From Trochalopteron elliotii (lineage: Eukaryota > Chordata > Aves > Passeriformes > Leiothrichidae), in assembly GCA_024734555.1 (NCBI GenBank), contig JANPWX010000097.1, forward strand, positions 1,317,391 through 1,381,390: a stretch of 64,000 nt of DNA, written 5' to 3'. The notes beneath the pieces were generated by a model. It was given only the letters and a program-made list of their open reading frames with translations. It did not search any database and was not told where the DNA came from. Positions 12,111 to 25,900 of the stretch are shown one piece after another (within the stretch, counting starts at the first letter, position 1; every line of letters starts with the position of its first letter). The position numbers were made by a program, and so were the translations under genes.

Positions 12111-15100
12111 AAAAGAATCTACTCAGTAATGGTCCCTCTTGCTGGGGATTTTGGTATCTGTCAGTTTACCAGCTCACAAGTCACAAATAACTGCACTTCT
12201 AAGGCCCTATATAATTTACCACCTGGAACCAAGTCACTCTACTTATCTCCCACTATTCCCCACTCTTAGCAATAGCTGTGAAATTTCATAAATTTGTTTT
12301 TGTAAGTCTGCTCTTTGACAAGTCCAGCTCTCATGCATCCTCTTTGGGCCTCCTAGAAAAAAAAGAAGTTCCCTCTATGTGCACTGCCAACTCTGCAAAT
12401 ATTAGTTCACAGAATATGTATCCCAGCATTTAATTCTTCACCAAAGGGAACCTGTTTCAGTTGTTGCATTTCTTTGTCCCAGACTGAAGTCACACTAAAC
12501 ATTTTATACTTACCCATGTTACCTTGCTTGACGTTTAATAACAGCCAGAATGACCTTATCTTTTTCTGACAACCTGAGATATAACCACAGCTTATTGTAT
12601 ACACCTTGTTCTTGCTCCATGCACAGAAAAAACTCAAATCTCTTGCAACTTTCACAGAGGATCCCTTCATTTCAAGCAGCCAAGGTCTATGTGTCTGGTT
12701 CTATCTTGTTAAGGGTCTGGTGCCTGATAAAATATGGAAGGCAGAAACAATTTTCTCACTTTTTGTTTTAGCAACAACTAGCAGCAGCAGCCTCATGTCT
12801 TCAACTTAACATTCCCATCCCAAGAGAGCAAAGATGAAAAGGAGGAGCACCAGAATTACAGCAGGACATGAAAAACAAGAAGGTAACCTGCAGCCCAAGC
12901 TTCAATGGTTTTATTTATGCATCACTTGCATGCAAACTCCATCTGGGAACAGAGGGCTCCAAGAGGCAGAGAGTGGGAAGGAGCAGTATTTTCTCTGAGC
13001 ACAGCACCTGTTCTCAGCCTTCAGATGCATGGCAGAAGACCTGGGCAAGAGGCCAAGAACCAGAAAGGAGCAGGGCTTGACATTTTAAAGAAAAACTTCT
13101 CTTCAGACCACATTGGACCTTGCAGAGTGCTCAAGGAGCAGTAAAGAGCTGTTAGCATCCTCTCATTCTCTCCTCAGCAGGTTTTCTTTTCTGTGACTAT
13201 GTGCTTTTCTGCTAACTACAAGCCTACAAAAAATAGAGAAACAGTGAAAGCTTTCAGGACCTGGTGTAAAAATCTCCACAATCAAAAGGTTCCCCCACTC
13301 ACCCAAGCTGTCTCAAATTAAAGGAAAGAATATATTTCCCAGTTAGAAGGTCTGTATCTGAGAGGACAGAATGCTAAACATATACCTGTTCAGAAGTACT
13401 TAGTGCTGGATTCTTTCTGACACACTAAATAGCCCAGTAGCCAAATACCTCAGAATAAGTGAAAATTGATGCTACCTTCTTTAAGAGAATGTTGCTGTTT
13501 TGGGGATTTTTTTTCCTCTTATCCTCTGCAATTTTTGGTTGGTTTTTTTTGCTTTGCCAGATTTTATTTCATTATATTTTATGAACCACCCTTGACAACA
13601 CTTTATTTCCACTTGATTTGGACACTCTCCAGATTTTTGTATATGTTTATTGTCCTAACCATGCCTGTGAGCCTGTGCTTAGTTGAGAATCATTGATTCT
13701 CATTTGGAACATCTCTGATGCCTGCAATATCTGTTATTTTCCAATTCCAGCATCAAACTATCTCTCATTTTAGATAGCTACAGAGTGTGTTTCCATCCAG
13801 GACACCAAGCACATAACTCTCTGTATTTCTAAGCTCATTATATCACCAGGAAAAAATTTGCCATAATTAAGAGTGTAAAACAAACAGATCCCACTGAGAG
13901 CCTTTGGAGTTTATGGCCCATCCAGCCTTGTGTCCTGCACTGTGTAATTTCTGAAGTGCTGTGTTAGCATGACCACAAAAGTCTAGATTTGGCATGGGTA
14001 GACATTCCATTCACCCTTTCAACTAATTTATAATCTACACAGTATTTTAAGTCTCAGACGACTGTGAAATAAGGATCCACATACTGATCATCTCTCCACA
14101 TACTGATCATCTCAAACAACCTGAGTGGGAACCTGCTGCAATGATGACATTTCACGAGGAAATAGTTGAATGCCTCCTCTTCAATCTTCTTGTACATAAG
14201 AGATTTCACAAGAGAAATTCTGCACAGGCAGAAAGAGCTACAACCTTATTATATGGAGCTAAAGAGAATGTGCAGTGTAACATATTTTGTTTTCAAGCCT
14301 TTCATTCTTGAGATATTATTTTTAATGTCCATGGTCAAATTATAATTTTACTTTAACCAAATTCTGTATAAAAATTGGTGGGTTTCCCATTATTTGGTTA
14401 GAAAACACGCTAATCTTTTTTTTTTCCTCAACAAATTCAAACCCTTTTTCTTGCTGACTGATGCAGAAGGAGGGTTTGGCTGACAAAAACAATGCTTTAA
14501 ACAAAAACAAAAGTCTGGGCCCAAGTCTCACCTGCCATGATGTGGAACAGAACACTTGACTAATGAGCTAAGTACTTCACTCCTTGTGTATGCTCTTCTG
14601 CAGGTATAAACAAGAACATCTTTTGGGCCCTAGGCATAGAAGCCTAAATTCAAGCTGGATTTTCTTAGAGCTTAGTGTAACAACCCCCAAAACAGGCAAA
14701 CAAAACAAAGAACAAAAAGAACCCAAAACCAAAGAAGCAGCAACACATCACCAAAACAATAACGTAAAATTCAAGTTCTTTCAGAGGAAACGTGTCCAGG
14801 AGAAAGAAGGCAATTTTTTCTTCATTCTGCACAGTTGGTGGGATGCTGGGATGTGAGGGTAAAGGCTAAGGAGTACCTGCAGTCTCTGAGCAGTACAGTA
14901 ACCAGAATTAAAAATATTCTCAGCAACCGAGCTCCTCCCCAGTGAAAGAACTGGAGGTGTCATTTACCCTCAGCCTCCTTCACCCCACTCTTAGCCACCC
15001 AAAATGCCTTATAAATCATTGTCACACACTGACAAGCAGGATGGAAATTACACAGTTCAGGAATAACAAGGTAATCTGAACTAAGGTGTTTGCTCTCAGG

Positions 15101-16497
15101 TGGGTGAGCCTGACACGCAACCTCCAGTAACATGGATCTCCATTGCCATGTATTAGCAAGTACCCACTTGCCTATCCAATCCAAGGCCTCTGGAGGACCA
15201 AACACCTTCATAAATCCAGCGGGATGAGGTTAGAGGGAGATTTGGCAAAGAAAAACACTTGTAATCATTTATTTTTCTCTCACTGGTAACTGGTAGGCAA
15301 TGGAGATAATCTTCCCAGATGGTACTTTGCACATATCAAAGAAATACAAGTCATTGACAAACCAAGCAAAGAACTCTTGCAGGGAGATGGGTGAACACCC
15401 TGAAGCAGAAGACAAATATATCAGCTTAATACCTCCAAAGTAATATCATTTTAATTCTCCTGCTAATCCAAATAATATTTTATGACCTGTGTCTGATTTT
15501 CCTAGTTGTTTTTGGGGCCTCCAGACTCCAGCAGTGATCTATCAATGGAAAACTGGGTTAAGATATCTTCAATAGTGGCACTGCACAGCAAGCATCACAG
15601 CTCTACTCATCTTTCCTAAAGAGATTTAAATAAAGATCAGCACAGAGAAAGGCAAAGGTAAGACACAATTCATCCCAGATCCTCAACACTATTTCATGGC
15701 TTTACTGCTGCCATCTCCTTTCTTCCAGGCCAGCCCCACAGTTGAGTTCCTCAAATTTGGATGCTTCTGCTACCTGCACAAAGTGCTGGAGTTAGTACAG
15801 ACAAGCCCATACATTGCAAGAATATGTGTAAATATTAGCAGGAATTCAACAAAATACTAATATATTTGTGGAGTTTCATGAGATGATACAGACATACACT
15901 GGCTCACATCAAACAGGAGTTGATGGACTTTCCTTTAGGTGATCCTTACAAGTTAAAGGTTCCAAGTGTGTTCCCACTCAATCATGAGTACTAGGAGTAC
16001 TTTGTGTGGTCTGTGAGGAACCACAGAAACACACAGGATTCACAGGGACACAGAGAAGCATATGTGTATCAAGAACAAGTCAACCAACCTGTTTAAAAAT
16101 GTAAGGAGTAGAAAAACACACAGAGCACAAGAAATTATGCACGTGAACTCATCCTCAAAAGAATGGGAGCTGTGTACTCACTAAGGATTAGACACTGAAA
16201 AACAACAAAACTCGATGAATCCCTAATTGTCCAGATAACATTCAGAGCAGAAGACACATTAACTCTGTAATATAACATATGAACTGCAGCATTGCCATTG
16301 TCTTAGAGGACAACATTTCATAAGACATTGATTTTTTTAAAAAAATTCTTGTAGGAGCGAAACTCTCTTCCACATTTTGCTCTATTTCTACATTAAAAGT
16401 TGTTGTGGGTAGATAATTTTTTTCCAGGAGCAGAACCTTGTCCAAAGAGGGTCTACCCCTACTGCAGCCCAGAAAATTTTTGATGTTGACCTGACTT
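12111..16497. other. non-coding unique DNA
   Basis: No gene recognised. It contains an exact 19-base tandem duplication at 14076-14113 and T-rich patches near 13.5 and 14.4 kb. Open frames up to about 105 codons (for example on the minus strand ending near 16242) have no recognised domain. Confidence 0.55.
14076..14113. repeat. 19-base exact tandem duplication
   Basis: TCCACATACTGATCATCTC occurs at 14076-14094 and again at 14095-14113 with no mismatch. The identity suggests a recent replication-slippage duplication. Confidence 0.85.
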
Positions 16498-16564
16498 TTG
16501 ACACCACAAAAAGTCCCAAAACAAACAAAAAAACAGCCGCAAAACAAACAAACAAACAAACAAA
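16498..16564. repeat. (CAAA)n-type simple repeat
   Basis: 'caaaacaaacaaaaaaac' followed after a short break by 'caaacaaacaaacaaa'. Simple A/C microsatellite-like tract. The open frames that cross it (16242-16559 minus, 16498-16692 plus) gain their length from it. Confidence 0.8.
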
Positions 16565-19500
16565 TGCACCCTACAAGGACTGTTTCTAGAGCCCCAATTG
16601 TTTTGGATGCTTTTCAGGAAAAAGCTACTCAGATCACTTTAGCTGGCTTTGAAAAATACTTTTTTTTTTTTTTTAATCTATCATGGGAATGAACATAAGC
16701 ACTGCCCCGCTGTGTACAAGCCTCAGCAATTAGGCAAACGCTCCCTACTCTGTTAGTACAGTTCCTTTCTTCCAGAATAATCCAACTGAGGACAGCAACA
16801 TAAACATTATATCAAACCCAACAAAAAAAAAATCAAAGCAGCAAACAAACAATAGAAACCCCAAAGAAACAATAAACCAATAAATTTCACTATAAAAAGT
16901 GAAATGAACAAACAGAAAAAAATGAAAGAATGCACAAAAAATGTTTTCCAAAGGCAGCACACTTTTAATATGTACAAAAGCTATTTTCTAGCACTGATAT
17001 AAAAAAATCCATCAGGTCTGATATTATACTCGATTAAACAGGTAAAAAGAAAGCAAGCAGGGTTTTTTGCTAACCACGGCTTGCAATTCCCCACCTGAGC
17101 TCTCCATCAGTTATGGAAGTTCACTACTGCAAACACAGAGGCACAGACAGGTATGTGTATTGTAAAACTCGGCCTTAAACCTTTCACTGGAAAGGACAGA
17201 GGGGTTTGCTTAGATATTGGGAAGAGATTACTGAAGACGTGAGAAGTGCCAGCCTAAGCAAAGTGTTTTAAGTCAACACACAGAAAATAATTACATTTCT
17301 ATTTTGGGGAAGCACTTGAGCATGTGCCTATCTCTAAGTGGTGACATAAAAGCTTTGTTGAATAGAGATGAGCCTTCTTGCATTCTGAGGATGAGACACA
17401 CACTTAAGTCCTTGTCTGAATCAGCATCTACTTGAACAAATATAATCTCCTGAATTTCCTCTTCTTATTTACACACAGAAAACTTGCAAGGACAAGAGTA
17501 TAATGATAGCTCATAAATCCACTCTCTCCACTACATCAGTGGGGCTTTTTGCCCTTGGGATTAACTTTCTTTCCTCTCTGAACCCATGTGTACTCAAGAA
17601 ATATAGATATGCTCTTAAGGGAGCTTCTTGGAAGAAAAGCAAGTGCCATAAGACATTTCAGAAATTGCCCACAGTGGGGCAATGTACCAATGATAGAGGC
17701 CGAAAATGAAGAAATCATAGCTATGCTACCAGTGAGGACCCATTTAAAGAAACAGGAGATCCTCATGTACATCAACCCAGAGTAGACAGTATTAAGAATT
17801 AGTGAATTAAAAGTGGAATGTGTTTAAAATGTAATTATTTAAAGGCAACCAATAGGAATCAACTGGTAAAGGAAAGTGGGGAGTACTGCTCTTCTCCAAG
17901 TCCATCTCACCTCTGCAGCAAGAGCTCCAAAACATTTACAGATAAATGGTCACCACCTAAGACAGTAGGTGGTATCTCTACAGACCACCACTGTAGGCTG
18001 GAGTACAGCATAAACTTCTCCTGTAAGGTGTCTGTTACAGAGAAAAACAAACTAAACCTCAAATATTAGAGGTCTTAGAATATTAGAACTAAAACATTCT
18101 GCATTTTTTACTTGTTTTATAGGAAAAGAAATCTGACTCAAAAATATTCCACAGCAAACACATGGCCATTCTACATCAACCATCACCTGGTCAGAAAAAA
18201 TTTCCAAAACAAAAGAATTAATTAATTCTTAGAGTCAGGTGTCACTGTCTTGTTGCATACAGCTGTAAAAGTGAAACTTAGTTTACTAAGTGTAACATTT
18301 TTAAGTGTGTCCTTTTGCCAAGCCTAAAAACACCAATCTACTGACCCTAGAGAAGCAAAAAAAATGCAAATTACAGTTAAGCTAGCTAAAGACAATTTAA
18401 AGCAACTAGAAGATGTCCCCAAAAGTCACAATCCATCTGTTCTGAATGAAAATCACTTGGACTAAGAAGCTGCTTTTAGAGAGACAAGAAAAATTTGTCA
18501 ATACACACACACTCACACAAAGAAACTGGTACCATTATAACATTGAATATGAATTAAAAGTTAGAAAGAACAGAAATTTCATGTAACAAATAATAGACAT
18601 AAAAGTACCTCTCTGACTAGCACTCAGATTTTTTTAAGCACAACAAGAACACAAATTATCTCAGTAATAGTGACTATGGATTACAAGTTATGTACGATAA
18701 TATAAAAAAGGGCATAAGTATTAAACATTTTTCTCCTGAATATTGGGAGGGAATAGTGAAAAGCATTTGCATCCCTTAAAGATAACAAAATACTCCTGCA
18801 TCATCTTAAGTTATTGTTGAAATGTAAATGCCAGTTTAACATTTCAAATATAAAGTTCTCAGGAAAGCAAAACAAAAAGAAGCCACAAAAAGTATGCAGT
18901 CAGACAAAAAAGAGCTGGCTGAGAAGTAACCTGAACCACAGAAGCAGATTTTCAGTAGCTTCTGGAGGCCCAAAAAGTTTAACAGTACAAGAAAATAAAG
19001 CAGTGATGGAACAATGCTTCACAAAGGCAAATGGGCTGACTAGCTTAACATCAGCAATCAGTAGACCTGGCACCAATCCCAATAAAATAATGAAATGACT
19101 AATTTATGGCACTGTTAGGTATTAAAAGGAATGCAATGTAATCAAAGACAATGAACATGGGCTTATGAATTCTAAATCTTGTTTTCAAATGAGATTTTGC
19201 TGATAGGTGGGTAAACTTGTTAACATAATAGATTTCTGTAAAGGATTAGATTTGACCTTAATTAATGAATTATAATTACGCAAGATCGGCATGGCATGCA
19301 TTGCAGAAATTCAAACCGCCCAAAGTAATAGACCTTAAAATGTTGTTTGAAATGTGGAACCACAGTTGAACAGCAGCATTTCTGGAGATGTGTTCTGAGA
19401 CCTAACATACTGCCTAGAAATTAAATCCACAGCTTAGGGGAGAGGAGAGGCATCCCAGATTCTAGGCAATAAATTTACAGATAAACACAGGGTGGACAGC

Positions 19501-22353
19501 AACACATTTGGATCATCCTAAACAGTTTTTAACATTCTCCTCTCCTCAAGCATAAAATCATTCAGCTTCTAATGATACAGACTTCTGGGCCAGGTATTAG
19601 ACAAAATCACATAGCTTCTGTTTCCAGGTTTATAATCCAAAGCCCTTTGCTGCAGAGTTCTAGAAACCTAAGTATCCCAGAAAATGTTTTCATGAAACTT
19701 GCCGTGAAAGGAGATGTTTTACGGGATCAATTCTGAAATACAGGGGAAAGATCCAACCCCTATGCGACCATGTAATAAGCATTATGTAAGAATTCAGATC
19801 TGGTGTGCATTTACCAAAAAAAGAATGTGACAATATATGACTCTATTAAAAAATAGCCTAAAGAATAACTGAAGGCTTGGAAAACATGCTGTATAATGAA
19901 CAGTCAAAAAAGCTCAGGGTATTTAGCTATCAGAGAGAATATTAAAGCTTGTTTCAACTGTATATCAACATAAAGAACAGAAATTTGACAGAAGGCATTT
20001 CAATTTAGTAGACAAAAGAAAAATGAAATTCACAGCACCTTAAAGCTTTGTCTCACTAGGTTCAGACTAGAATGAGAAGTTTATTTAGGGAATAATGAAG
20101 ATAAATGAATAGTTAGTTTAAACAGCATAGAAACCAAAAAGACCAAATGTTACAATGCTTCTAATGCCATTTCTTTCCTACTGACAGTTTGTGCAGTGTG
20201 AATATTAAAAAAAACAAACCCAAACCACCACATCCAATAAACCTAGCCAAATTGCACCTTTGATCGCACTGAGGCCCTTCCACTTCTGTGGATGCATTAT
20301 ACTTCCAGTGTGTGGGTTTGGAACACAAAAAAACCTTCTCTAGTTTTTGTTTATTTGGGTTCTTTGGTTTTAATGCAAAATGTCAATTAAATACTCTTCT
20401 AAGTTTTTCTTGCACTTCACAAAATCCAGAAAAAGTAGCAGAATCAGGACAAATTCTAACACCACTATACATTAGTACCATCCTGATATTGCTGAGGTAA
20501 AACAGTGAATTGAGACTAATTCACACCCACTGTTCTCTGTGCAGTCCAGCATTAACCAAAATACCCTGATGTCCCCAGAGCACCAAGTAGTTGCTGACTG
20601 CCTTGTCCCACTACTGCAATCTGAGCTAGACAGTTTGTACTTTTACTAATTGCGTGACAAATAATCACAACCCTCAGCTTTAACAATAACACCACAGACA
20701 TACCAATAGCACTTCCATAACGTCTGTACTAATATAGTGCTATTAATCCATAGGCTAAGATTTTGCTGTCTTCTTACTATAAAGAATCTATAATCAGTAA
20801 TTTAAGCAGCACCATACACAGTCATTTCACTGTTATCTCTCAAGTCACTGCAACTGAATAACTATATTAAAACAATTGTTAACAAGGAGTTAATTTGATG
20901 TCAATCTTCAGTAAAATCACAATAAATAATAGGTTACTTTGCATAAACCTTAACATTACGAAAATTATATTTCAGCTAAAGAGAAACCTGATTAAAACTT
21001 AAGACCCTGAACAAAAGTTTAAGCACTTGAATTCAACCCCAATTTGCATTACTAATAACATTACTCCATAACTTCAGTTCAATGATGAGTCCAGCAGATC
21101 TGGGCTTTAATGAGGGCCCTGAGTAATGATGAACAGCTGGCCACCTTAAATCAGGATGTCTGCTGAGAGTGGGCAATTTGAAAAACCATAGGCTATCTAT
21201 TGCCAGCATTTCAGAAGCAATGCCAAAAGTCTAAGAAATTACAGGGAAAATGCCTTTGCTAGGATTTAACCCTCTGGCTATCCCAGGTGCCTGGAGAGGG
21301 TGACAATGTTCATTAAGTCAGTAACACAATGACATAGCACAAGAGTGAAATTTGACTGTCCTTTCATGGCTGCAGTCAGATTTTGGTGATGGACATGAAA
21401 ACCCACAAGTATTTGATCTCTCTTCCTAGGAAAATGACCAAAAAAAATTCATAGCTGTACTACACAGATCAGTGAAAGCTACTACAAAACAGCAGCTCTC
21501 CACATGTGAAAGGCATTGTCCCCTTTTTTCTATCACTTGAGAAAGTAAATTTCTGCAAGACACTGTAGGTATCAGCACTGCATACTATAAGTTGCATCAC
21601 TGAGCTGAGAAAAGCTTTGGAATAACTTAGTAAATAAAAATATGTCCATTAAATAAGTCCCTAATAACTAGGACAAACACTAGAATCCAAAATGCAGAAG
21701 GGCATAACAATAACAGAGTGGCCATATATTTTTTTTAAATGTTATCCCTTTAATACTTTACAATTTTCATGACCAATTACTGTAAGGTTCATCACAAATA
21801 AGCCAAGAACATCCTAAAATATGATTAACTATCACAGTAAACTGAGAGGAACGTTACCAAGTTACTCTGTACCTGAGAGATTATCACACCTCTCTCTTCT
21901 CAGTTTTCTTTCCTAAGCCATTACACATGCCATTAGTTTTGCTAACTTTGTTTATCCTGCCTTTATACTGTCACCTCTTACAATAAATTCATCATTCTTT
22001 TCCCTAAATCAATATACCATCAGCTGCAAACCCACAGTGATTCAGCCTTGCTCTCTATTTACCCTAATTGCCATTTCTCTCCTGAGCACTTGCGAAACAC
22101 CACATGTAGGGTCCAAACAGCACACGTGTTATGCCAGAAAGGAGCAGTAGCTCCTATCTGAAACCTCCTTGATCAGACACAGACAATTTCATGCATGTTG
22201 GCTGCTTGTTCTAATAGCACTGTCTACAGTCCAGGACAATGAAGAAAGAGTGGGCAAAGGAGAAGAGAACTTCATGATCACTGGATGAACCCCAAATAAC
22301 ATTCAACCCAAATCTGAGATTGCACAGGATTAGGAGAGAGTCAACAGCCATTG
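16565..22353. other. non-coding unique DNA
   Basis: About 5.8 kb with no gene identified. It holds a short (CA)n patch near 18503-18520, T- and A-rich stretches, and a possible ancient amniote dispersed repeat near 17308-17385. Overlapping open frames on both strands at 17503-17785 were examined and not recognised. Confidence 0.55.
18503..18520. repeat. short (CA)n microsatellite
   Basis: 'acacacacactcacacaa', a short dinucleotide repeat with one interruption. Confidence 0.7.
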
Positions 22354-22903
22354 TGTTGCAGCAGCTCTCTTGTTAGAGGGTAAAAATGAGCTGAGACACA
22401 GACTTCTTGTTTATCACAGAATGAAAGGGGTCCTGGTTTATTCCCCTTTACAGCTCAGCCATCCTGACTCCAACCATTCACTGACTCTGGCTGCAGCAAG
22501 CTCCTACTGCAGGTTTCCCTTGTAGCCTCTGACTACTGGTTATTTCCTGCTAAACTATGACTGCAAGTATTAGTTTGCAGACTCTGAATACAGGCTTTCA
22601 CCCAGCTAGACTGTGACTGCAGGTTCCAACTACAGACCCAGACTAACCTCACAGTAGTAAGTCTCTCCCCAGAATTCTTCTTCATGATCCTGTCATTCCC
22701 TCTTCCTCCTTCATGATCCTCCCCTCATCAGCTAACCCCCTCCCTTTTATCACACTTATCTTTTTTGGATATAGCTGTGACTCGTCAGGGGCGAGTCTGT
22801 ATTGGGTAATTAACACAGCTGTTACTTATCAGGGGCCAGCTCACCTGTATTCCCTTCTCCTACAGCCATTGGACTCCCATCTTGAAGGCAAACTTCTGCA
22901 ACA
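22354..22903 (-). mobile_element. probable solo LTR of an endogenous retrovirus
   Basis: A 550-base unit begins TGTTGCAG and ends CTGCAACA, an 8-base perfect inverted terminus of the TG...CA form typical of LTRs. On the minus strand an AATAAA signal (complement of 'ggtttattcc', about 22437) lies about 80 bases before the 3' end, and a TATA-like 'gataaaagg' lies near 22745-22753. The body contains imperfect internal repeats ('agctgtgactcgtcagggg' against 'agctgttacttatcagggg'). No second LTR, primer-binding site or internal retroviral gene was seen nearby, so it looks like a solo LTR. Direct flanking duplications are not evident (ccattg against atctca), which implies decay or a slightly wrong boundary. 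The sequence also resembles songbird LTRs from memory; no search was run. Confidence 0.55.
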
Positions 22904-25900
22904 ATCTCACTCTAGCATGTTATGTTTATTCGTCATACCAAGGTTGATTTATTCAAAGTTTCTTTATAGGTATGTCATGTTCTCTTTTCTAAAAATATTT
23001 TATCTTTGACTTTGTAACAGACAGATATAAGGGCCACACCAACATGGCAATGAACTTTCCATCTCAGCCAATTCACTAGAAAAATACTCCTCCCTAAGTA
23101 ATCTGCAGAGTAGAGCACAAAAGACACCTTTGGAGACTGAAAACACTGACTCAGCTGATTCACAGGATTTGCCACTTGTACAGAAAAATGAGAAGGCATG
23201 GGAAACTAGAAGGAAGCTTTCACACTCCTTGCATCTATGGACACAAATCTGCCACTGGACTCAGAGAGAAGCACTCAGTTGTTGTCTTCAGTAGGGTTTC
23301 ATACAGCATAGAGTTGTCTAAAGTGATTGGTGCACAATGGCTGTCAGGACTTACTGACTAGACTTCATTCTACCAACTGTTAATTACTGACTCTGCCTGA
23401 CCCCATATGACTGCATAAAGGAGAGGCAGGCACACCAGGGATGGCATTTGGCCTGAGGTGCCTCATGTACAACTAGAGCAGAAAAAGAGCACTGTGAACA
23501 TTAATATACTTCAATGAAACATTTTATTCTTCATTTGCAGTTTTGGTTTTAATATCTTACTTTACAAGGCTGTACTTCATTTCTTTCTGCTTGTTCCCTC
23601 TCCCAGCAAAGGCACGGAATTCCATACTGCACTTAAATCAATTACACTTTGGAATGAAGAATGTTGAGCTATTTCACTAAATTTGCATTGCTTTAAAGCT
23701 ATGTATATTAAGACTGTGAACAAGAGATTCTTGCTGTATTTGATAGAAAAAGCTACACAATTCTTCTGCTGAGCTGTCTATGTTTTGTATTCCTGCCAGT
23801 TGTATAGCTCATGTACTGGCAGTTCTGATGTGCTTGCTTTCCTTAGTTACTGCCTCAGTTAGGAGTCAGTGACTGCATTACTTGTATGGCATTTCTTGGA
23901 AAGAGACCAAACTGCTGCATTAGGACAGTTTGAACGTGTCTCCTGGAGAAGCCATATTTCCTCTGAAGTGACTGGGAGACAGATGAATGAAAGAGAGTCA
24001 AAAATATGGGACACAGCTGCTGCAGCTCTAAATAACTACCCATTTTCACCTCATAAGCATTTGCATGGGAAAACTAGTTGTTGCGAGTACAGTGTCTACA
24101 GTATAATTTAGTCACCAGTTGGCACTTAATTTGATCCTCCATTTAATTTGATCAAGACCTCTGAAACTAAATCATCTGGTGCTTAAAGTACAGCTTCCAC
24201 TCCTAATTTTTTTCTGCTTTAGTCAGGATAAATTGCTGCTAGATAAATTGATTCTTGGCTACAATTAGTTGCTATCTAATTAATGGTGATGAGCATAAAG
24301 AAATGCTTACAAATAAATGAAAAAGGACATAATCCAAAAAGATGGAGGCTGATCAAGGAAAACTTGTGTAACAGTTAAGGATAGCTACAAAACTAAAAAA
24401 AAATTTTGAAAGAAGTCTCATAACACTCAGGGCTCAGTGTTTCACTCCTGTTATTAGTGTACTATGTGGTAGTCATTTGCTTCCTAAGTGGTCTTGCTAA
24501 GTGTTGCAGCCATTTTCACAGGTAAGAAAACACATATTTAAAACTTCTTACATGACTGTGTGGGTGATAGATCTGCACCACATCTGGGAACACTTGACAC
24601 AGTGACAGACTAGTCTGTCTCCTCACAGGCCAGAGAAAACATAGACTCTAACATAGCACAGGTTCCAACAGCGATATCAATAATACAGGAAACCACAGGT
24701 TTCAATGAGAAGTGTGGAAAAAAAAGTGAATATTCGACAGAAAGGATGGCATTATAAAATTAGGGGACACTACTTTTTATGTCTGTTCCTACAGGGATTT
24801 TGTTTTTATCCTCAGATTTCAAATATTTGTCCCACACAGATTGGACAGAATTAAACTTTTATTTTCTCTCATATAATATATAAATAAGATATGGTTAATG
24901 CAGAAAACATTTGGTAAATGATGAAAGAGACATATATAGCAGACAATGGATAATGTCATTGGTAGACAAAGAAAACTGATTAAATGCTCTGTACCATATT
25001 GACTTCCTGGGCTCAAAAGTTTGTAGTATCACTTGATATCCCAACTAACTGTTTAATAGAGCCAGACACAATGTATAAGGCTGTGAAAGATCCATCATCA
25101 CTGCACAGTATCTTGGTAAAGCTGACAAAATAAGAATACAAGCATGGTAGATACTGATAACACATCAAGCATGGGGAATACTGATATCCTGCTTTCCCAG
25201 GGATCATGAGGTTTTGTTCTGCTCTGTTCCACCACTTCCACACCTCCCTCCTCATGTCCTCATGGGACATTGAGGTTGTTCTCTTCTCCAGCCACAAAGT
25301 TGCTTGTATTCCTGTTCCATCCTGTACCAGTTCTTCCTTGTCTAATTTTATTTTTCAGATCAGGGGCTATACTGTAAATTGCCCAACAGCATTATGTTCA
25401 TTAATTCATCCCATGGTAGTCTAGTCTGAGTGTAGCTTGTGTCAGCAGCACATTTTTGTAGCTCAGGTAATTTCCTCCTTTTTTAAATAAATCAGGGCAC
25501 TGACAGCTCCTCTGTTTTGAAAGATGCAATGAGATAAGACATCTGTTTTTTTTCCCCCAGTCAGGACATTTTAAAAAAAGTTCACTACAGCATTTTTACA
25601 CCATCTTCCACTCCTCACTTCTGTATCTCAAGAGCCAAACAAACAAGAGAAGAATGCTTAATAAGTACCTGAGGCAGAGGGTGGGTTAATGAGACTTGCA
25701 GTCAAGGGTTCTCATTAGTTTTGAAGCTATCTTATTAGAGGATGATGTGGGTTATGAGAGCAAAGTGAAGCACTGCACAACAGCATCTGACTTTCAGATA
25801 ATCCCATTCCAGTTACCGTGGAAAAACAAAAGAGGGAAGTAGACATAGTTACTACAGCACAAGAGTCATCCCCATTGCAACCTGTCATGGACAATTTCAC

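Noticed and set aside
16242..16559. 105-codon minus-strand frame as a possible exon
   Set aside because: The start lies in the (CAAA)n tract and the remainder matches no family known to me.
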